DNA of 9,051 bases from Sedimentisphaerales bacterium (GTDB lineage Bacteria; Planctomycetota; Phycisphaerae; Sedimentisphaerales; Anaerobacaceae). Positions 5,486 to 9,051 of the stretch are shown in pieces (the stretch's first letter is position 1; each line of letters begins with the position of its first letter). The position numbers and the translations under genes are program-made. The notes beneath the pieces were generated by a model. The model saw only the letters and a program-made list of their open reading frames with translations. It searched no databases and was not told the DNA's origin. Location: the NCBI GenBank assembly GCA_016933985.1, contig JAFGTU010000258.1:1-9051 (forward strand), written 5' to 3'.

Positions 5486-6766
5486 TTATCGTTCTGTAAC
5501 ATCGTAACAGAAAAGCGTTCCGTGATAGCGGAGATAGAGCCGTCCGTCGAGGAGGACGGGATGGGCCCAGGCGTCGTTTACTCGTTTCTCGGTCAGTATG
5601 AATCGGCCTTTGATTTCTAAGCTATTGGGGGTGATTTCGAGGAGGGCTACGTTGGCTTGTTCGTCGAGGATGTATAGTCTTTTGTCGGCGTAGATTGGTG
5701 CTCCGGTTGTGAATTCTTTCAGCTCGTATTTTGTTTTTCCGGTTTGCCAGTCAACTGCGAACCACCATTTGAGTTCTTTGTATCCGGCGGAGAAGAGGAT
5801 TCCATCAACGAGAACGCCGCTGCCGGTTACGGTATCGAGTGACATATTCGTCCAGAGGTGCTCGGCTGCGATGCCCCGGCCGTCGGCGAGGAGTTGGTAC
5901 GCCCTGCCGTGCTCGGCGTATGGGGTGACGTAGAATATTCGGCCGGAATCATAGATCGGCGTCGATATATTTGTCCCGAACCGGTTCTTCAACGGAACCA
6001 TGCAGAGCAATTTGCCCGTATGGGCATCGACTGCGAACCCGTGCGCCGATGAGCAATTGGCAATCACTCGGTGCCCGCCGTATCGAAAGAGAATAGGCGA
6101 GCAGTGCGAAGTGACGTCATCGCCGAGCGGCTGCGTCGTCCAGACGGTCCGGCCGTTTCGCTTGTCTAATGCGGCCATAAGCGCCTTGGCCCCGCCAGGC
6201 GTAACAATCACCCGCGATCCATCGACAAGCAGACATTCACTCATGGCCCAGGTAATATTCTTACCGTCGAACCTCTCCAGTACGTTGACGGCCCATACCT
6301 CATCTCCCGACGCCGCATCTATGCACGCCACGCGGCCGTGCGCGTTCATGTTGTACACTCGCCCTTCGGAAAAGGCGCAGCATGCGCGCGCCCCCGGAAA
6401 CGAGCCCTTCCAAGCCGGCCCGTTTTTGGCTCGCCACTGCTCATTGCCGCTGCGGTCAAATGCAAAGACGATCAGATCATCGCCAACGTCCCCGGTGACA
6501 TACAGCCGCTTGCCGATAATAATCGGCGAGGCCCACCCTTTGCCCAGGCCATCGACCTTCCAGAGCAATTCAGGGCCACCCTGCGGCCAGCTCTGCAATA
6601 ATCCCTTCTCATCCGAGATACCATCCCGTCGCGGCCCGCGCCACTGGGGCCAGCCCGGCTCGGGCGAGGCCATCAGACCATCGCCAGCCGTCGCGACACA
6701 GGTAATTATCGTTACGGCCAGTAAAGACGCGATCACGAAACGCATTGAAGTAGTACTGCATTTCAT
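5486..6766 (-). CDS. Secreted PQQ-like beta-propeller repeat protein
   Basis: 426 residues from ATG 6764-6766. An in-frame ATG at 6743-6745 (residue 8) is equally plausible; neither has a clear ribosome site. The first 30 residues contain a hydrophobic export segment (MRFVIASLLAVTIITCVATA). The mature protein begins WPQWRGPRRDGIS, the signature of planctomycete PQQ-binding-like (BamB-like) propellers. Blade units recur as 'G-x-x-x-A-x-D-x-x-x-G-x-x-x-W': GRVACIDAASGDEVW (144-158), ALMAALDKRNGRTVW (195-209), AHGFAVDAHTGKLL (241-254) and WWFAVDWQTGKTKY (334-347), so an incomplete or seven-to-eight-bladed fold is expected. Residues needed to bind PQQ cannot be confirmed, and many such proteins are scaffolds without cofactor. 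It follows the HzsA-like gene on the same strand, 164 bases downstream, and no promoter is evident between them, so co-transcription is likely. It may be the partner or assembly factor of that cytochrome (inference). Confidence 0.85.
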   Translation of the reverse strand: MKCSTTSMRFVIASLLAVTIITCVATAGDGLMASPEPGWPQWRGPRRDGISDEKGLLQSWPQGGPELLWKVDGLGKGWASPIIIGKRLYVTGDVGDDLIVFAFDRSGNEQWRAKNGPAWKGSFPGARACCAFSEGRVYNMNAHGRVACIDAASGDEVWAVNVLERFDGKNITWAMSECLLVDGSRVIVTPGGAKALMAALDKRNGRTVWTTQPLGDDVTSHCSPILFRYGGHRVIANCSSAHGFAVDAHTGKLLCMVPLKNRFGTNISTPIYDSGRIFYVTPYAEHGRAYQLLADGRGIAAEHLWTNMSLDTVTGSGVLVDGILFSAGYKELKWWFAVDWQTGKTKYELKEFTTGAPIYADKRLYILDEQANVALLEITPNSLEIKGRFILTEKRVNDAWAHPVLLDGRLYLRYHGTLFCYDVTER

Positions 6767-6825
6767 AAATGAGACGACTATAAGGGAAACGGAATTTGCG
6801 TGTTTGAATAGCTTTCTCCGCTCGC

Positions 6826-6885
6826 TTCGCTCGGTCGAAATGACAGTGTAGGGCGTTCGCTTGGTCGAAATGATAGTATAGTCGC
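6826..6885. repeat. Tandem 30-base repeat of ISTERSE type, two copies
   Basis: Copy 1 (6826-6855) begins TTCGCTCGGTCGAAATGACA and copy 2 (6856-6885) begins TTCGCTTGGTCGAAATGATA. The first 26 bases differ at three positions, all transitions, and the last four diverge. Just before copy 1 is CGCTCG-CTT-CGCTCG, a direct six-base repeat. On the minus strand the element reads IISTKRT and VISTERSERR, a peptide seen by chance translation of a widespread dispersed intergenic repeat in environmental bacterial genomes (recollection). It fills the spacer between the HzsA-like gene and the propeller gene. Confidence 0.6.
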
Positions 6886-6930
6886 GAAGGTTACGAAACG
6901 CGGTACTACACCTGCTGATTAAATGTTGGT

Positions 6931-9051
6931 TCATTGGCGCGCCCATTCGTTCATAAGCGCCATCAAATCGCGGCGCGGATAATTCCACGCCTTCTCGACG
7001 GCGGCCTCGACTAAACTCAACAAGGCCCTGTAATCTATGTCCTCGCGGCTTTGGTAAGTCGCTTCTCTGCATTTCGCCGTTCCGCCCGCTGATTGTGCCA
7101 AAGGGGCCACCAGGAAAAGGCTTTGCCGGGGACGATGAATATCGATCCAATCGGCCCGTGAGATTGCCGCGGCCTTATGGCAGCCACCGCAGCGGTTTTC
7201 GTGAATCTTTGTGATTGCGCCGACCAGCTCGGTGTCGGCGGGCGGGCTGTACGCCGCCTGCTGCTGCCTCTTATTAACGAACCGGTCGTGATAGGGGGCG
7301 TTGCCGTCGATCCACGTCACCAACCGCAGAAACTCCGCCCGGCTCAAATTGGCCCGCTTGCCGCAAGGGCCGTCGCGGAGTACTCGGATGAGCTTGCTCT
7401 TGTGCGATCCAAATTCGAGAGGCTGCGTAATCGCCGAGTCGCCCTGAACCGGCGACCAGGATACGAGGTGTCGCTCAATTATAGTCTCGAACGCCCGATT
7501 GGCCCCATAGCCCGGTACGTAGTCCGAATGTCCGGGCCCCTGCTTTGGCCCGGCCGACAGGCCCCCGTAGAAATCCAGACCGCCCGCAGGGCTCAGGCCG
7601 CTGTGGCAGCTCACGCAATGCTTATCGAAGATCGGCTGAATGTCACGCAGAAAGCTAATCGCCTGCCCGCCCCACGCGGGCGGAACAGGATCCAGAGGCT
7701 CACGCTTCAGGGCCAGCGGAGTCCGATTCCCCCCCGGCCTCGGCGCCTCTTCCCGGCTCTCGTGACATCCCACGCAGCCTCGGACTTCGCCGGGCTGAAA
7801 ACTGATGAACGAACGCATCCGACGCAGCTCCATGTGATCCTTATCGAGCAGTTGGAAATAGACCGGCGTATCGGCGGGGACGCGGAAATGAGCGCTGCCG
7901 TCGCTCTCTATCGGGACCGTTCCAATCACGCGCACGGGCGTCCAGTTATTCGGATATGCCTTCTCGGTATATCTATGCCCACCGAACTGGTTGTCATAAG
8001 GCCACTGCAGCCGTTGAGAGATGCGGAGGAAACGGGCCTGGCCCGGAGAGACCCCATCAACTCCGTATGTCACGTTGGCCACCGAGCAGACGGCGCAGGA
8101 TTTGTTCGGGTCGGTCGCATCCGGCAGGATGGGGGGCCTCGGACGAGGCACAAGCGGCGTCGGAATAAAGCAGGAAATACCCTCATCGCGGTAGATCAGC
8201 TCCTTCGTGCCGAATACGTCAATAAGATATATCGCATAGCCGGCCGGCTCGGTCTGAGCATTGGAATAGGAATAGCTCGCCAGAAAATACTTCTCCGAGA
8301 GCGGCCATACCGTCGAATAGAAACCGCTCGAATCAAACACGCCCCCTTCATGGACAGTCTGGCCCGACATGCCTCCTTCAGGCGGCTTTACGCCGGGTGT
8401 CACTATCCTGATTCCGTTGGTACTGTTCATTCCGGCACTCGGAGTAATCACGACCACCGGCCCGGCCGCAAGCGTATGATGCCCCGCGGCAACCGCCGCC
8501 AGCTTACTCATGCCCAGGCCGGGGATCGAGCGCACGTCCTCCAGCGCCCAGGGGTCGTTGAAATGCTGCTTGAACAAGGCGTCTGCCCCGGTGCCATCCG
8601 GCCTAATCACCCAGATAGACTGTATATTCGCCCAGCCGCGTTCCTGGTATTCCCACCGGGTATAACCGATTGTCCCGTCGGCAAGAGTATGGGGCAGGTA
8701 ATCGCCGTCCTTCGAGACGCTCATCCACCGGATATTGCCGCCGTCCGGGCGACAGACAAACAGATTGCACGAAGTCTCGTCCTTGTCGTACTCGTTGCAC
8801 TGAAGAGAGCACCCGCACCGCTCCGAGACGAATACAATGTCGCCATTCGGGGCATACGTCGGGTCCAGGTCACTCCATTGTCCATCCGTAATCTGACGAA
8901 GATTCGTCCCGTTTATGTTAACCTCGTATATATGAATCGGTTCTTGGGTCCGGCGCAAGTGGTAATTCGTCAGCCTGTCCATCCAACCGGCTGGCGGCTC
9001 GTTGCTCTTCGCCCCGGCATAGCCAAAGACCACCCGATCCGCATTCCACCA
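6931..9051 (-). CDS. HzsA-like (hydrazine synthase alpha-related) multihaem c-type cytochrome with propeller domain, C-terminal part
   Basis: 706 residues visible; the frame enters from beyond 9051 (WWNADRVVFGYAG...), so the N-terminus and signal peptide are missing. Numbering here starts at the window edge. Residues about 40-160 have TolB/PD40-like propeller strands (LRQITDGQWSDLDPTYAPNGDIVFVSERC), with a cysteine-rich insert between about 79 and 100. Then come EDVRSIPG and AAGHHTLAAGPVVVITP, typical of HzsA-related proteins, and a middle domain around 380-425 (PIESDGSAHFRVPADTPVYFQLLD). Three CxxCH haem sites follow: CVGCH 426-430 (7762-7776), CVSCH 479-483 (7603-7617) and CGGCH 621-625 (7177-7191). 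Covalent haem requires periplasmic maturation, so the protein acts outside the cytoplasm. Relatives are abundant in planctomycetes that do not perform anammox; their substrate is unknown. No hzsB or hzsC genes are visible, so hydrazine synthesis should not be assumed. The stop TGA (6931-6933) overlaps an ATG of the downstream frame. Confidence 0.85.
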   Translation of the reverse strand, partial: WWNADRVVFGYAGAKSNEPPAGWMDRLTNYHLRRTQEPIHIYEVNINGTNLRQITDGQWSDLDPTYAPNGDIVFVSERCGCSLQCNEYDKDETSCNLFVCRPDGGNIRWMSVSKDGDYLPHTLADGTIGYTRWEYQERGWANIQSIWVIRPDGTGADALFKQHFNDPWALEDVRSIPGLGMSKLAAVAAGHHTLAAGPVVVITPSAGMNSTNGIRIVTPGVKPPEGGMSGQTVHEGGVFDSSGFYSTVWPLSEKYFLASYSYSNAQTEPAGYAIYLIDVFGTKELIYRDEGISCFIPTPLVPRPRPPILPDATDPNKSCAVCSVANVTYGVDGVSPGQARFLRISQRLQWPYDNQFGGHRYTEKAYPNNWTPVRVIGTVPIESDGSAHFRVPADTPVYFQLLDKDHMELRRMRSFISFQPGEVRGCVGCHESREEAPRPGGNRTPLALKREPLDPVPPAWGGQAISFLRDIQPIFDKHCVSCHSGLSPAGGLDFYGGLSAGPKQGPGHSDYVPGYGANRAFETIIERHLVSWSPVQGDSAITQPLEFGSHKSKLIRVLRDGPCGKRANLSRAEFLRLVTWIDGNAPYHDRFVNKRQQQAAYSPPADTELVGAITKIHENRCGGCHKAAAISRADWIDIHRPRQSLFLVAPLAQSAGGTAKCREATYQSREDIDYRALLSLVEAAVEKAWNYPRRDLMALMNEWARQ

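Noticed and set aside
6000..6851. 283-codon plus-strand open frame
   Set aside because: It is antisense to the propeller gene and runs into the tandem repeat; composition is low-complexity and no domain is recognisable.
6767..7150. 128-residue N-terminal extension of the propeller frame
   Set aside because: It overlaps the conserved C-terminus of the HzsA-like gene and then translates the tandem repeat; a signal peptide starts only at 6766.
6931..9051. Hydrazine synthase function for the HzsA-like cytochrome
   Set aside because: HzsB/HzsC partners are not visible and HzsA-related proteins are widespread in non-anammox planctomycetes; family similarity alone does not support the activity.

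Overview
The window looks like a piece of a planctomycete chromosome, most likely from the Phycisphaerae/Sedimentisphaerales side of Planctomycetota. The evidence is the mixture of gene families: a parallel beta-helix protein that ends in a single dockerin-like calcium loop, a PQQ-type beta-propeller that begins with the WPQWRGP signature, and a secreted multihaem protein related to the alpha subunit of hydrazine synthase. Short dispersed repeats between the genes point the same way; their accidental translations (KQTQF/KTNPI type and ISTERSE type) are familiar from such genomes. This taxonomic reading is an inference from family recognition and was not computed.

Layout from left to right. 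Positions 1-411 (minus) hold the 5' part of a secreted protein with an FTP-type propeptide, cut by the window edge. Positions 494-2083 (minus) hold a secreted beta-helix protein. A divergent intergenic region (2084-2466) carries two candidate minus-strand promoters, a possible 36-codon leader ORF and a weaker plus-strand promoter. Positions 2467-3423 (plus) hold a D-2-hydroxyacid dehydrogenase, the only plus-strand and only clearly cytoplasmic gene. It converges on a GH16 endo-beta-glucanase gene (3478-4845, minus), with a small hairpin between the two. The GH16 gene has an unusually long upstream region (4846-5485) that holds a dispersed repeat, an exact TTGACA-N17-TATAAT promoter and a cluster of hairpins. 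Then follow a secreted PQQ-like beta-propeller (5486-6766, minus) and the C-terminal 706 residues of an HzsA-like cytochrome (6931-9051, minus), separated by a short spacer containing a 30-base tandem repeat.

Five of the six protein genes encode proteins with a visible or expected export signal, which fits a bacterium that breaks down polysaccharides and proteins outside the cytoplasm. GH16 would cut beta-1,3- or mixed-linked glucans. The beta-helix protein may bind or act on a polysaccharide. The FTP protein is probably a protease precursor. The HzsA-like cytochrome and the PQQ-like propeller lie head to tail on one strand and probably form one transcription unit, with a periplasmic redox or sugar-related role that is unknown. 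No RNA gene, CRISPR array, transposase or integrase was found.

I do not see a convincing new multi-gene system. The most rewarding items are the non-coding ones: the perfect promoter with a leader of about 380 bases running through a dispersed repeat, the paired hairpin-plus-motif units at 5273-5358, the possible leader peptide at 2116-2226, and the tandem repeat that keeps a false N-terminal extension open in front of the propeller gene. Among proteins, the uncharacterised HzsA-like/PQQ pair is the best candidate for unexplored biochemistry.
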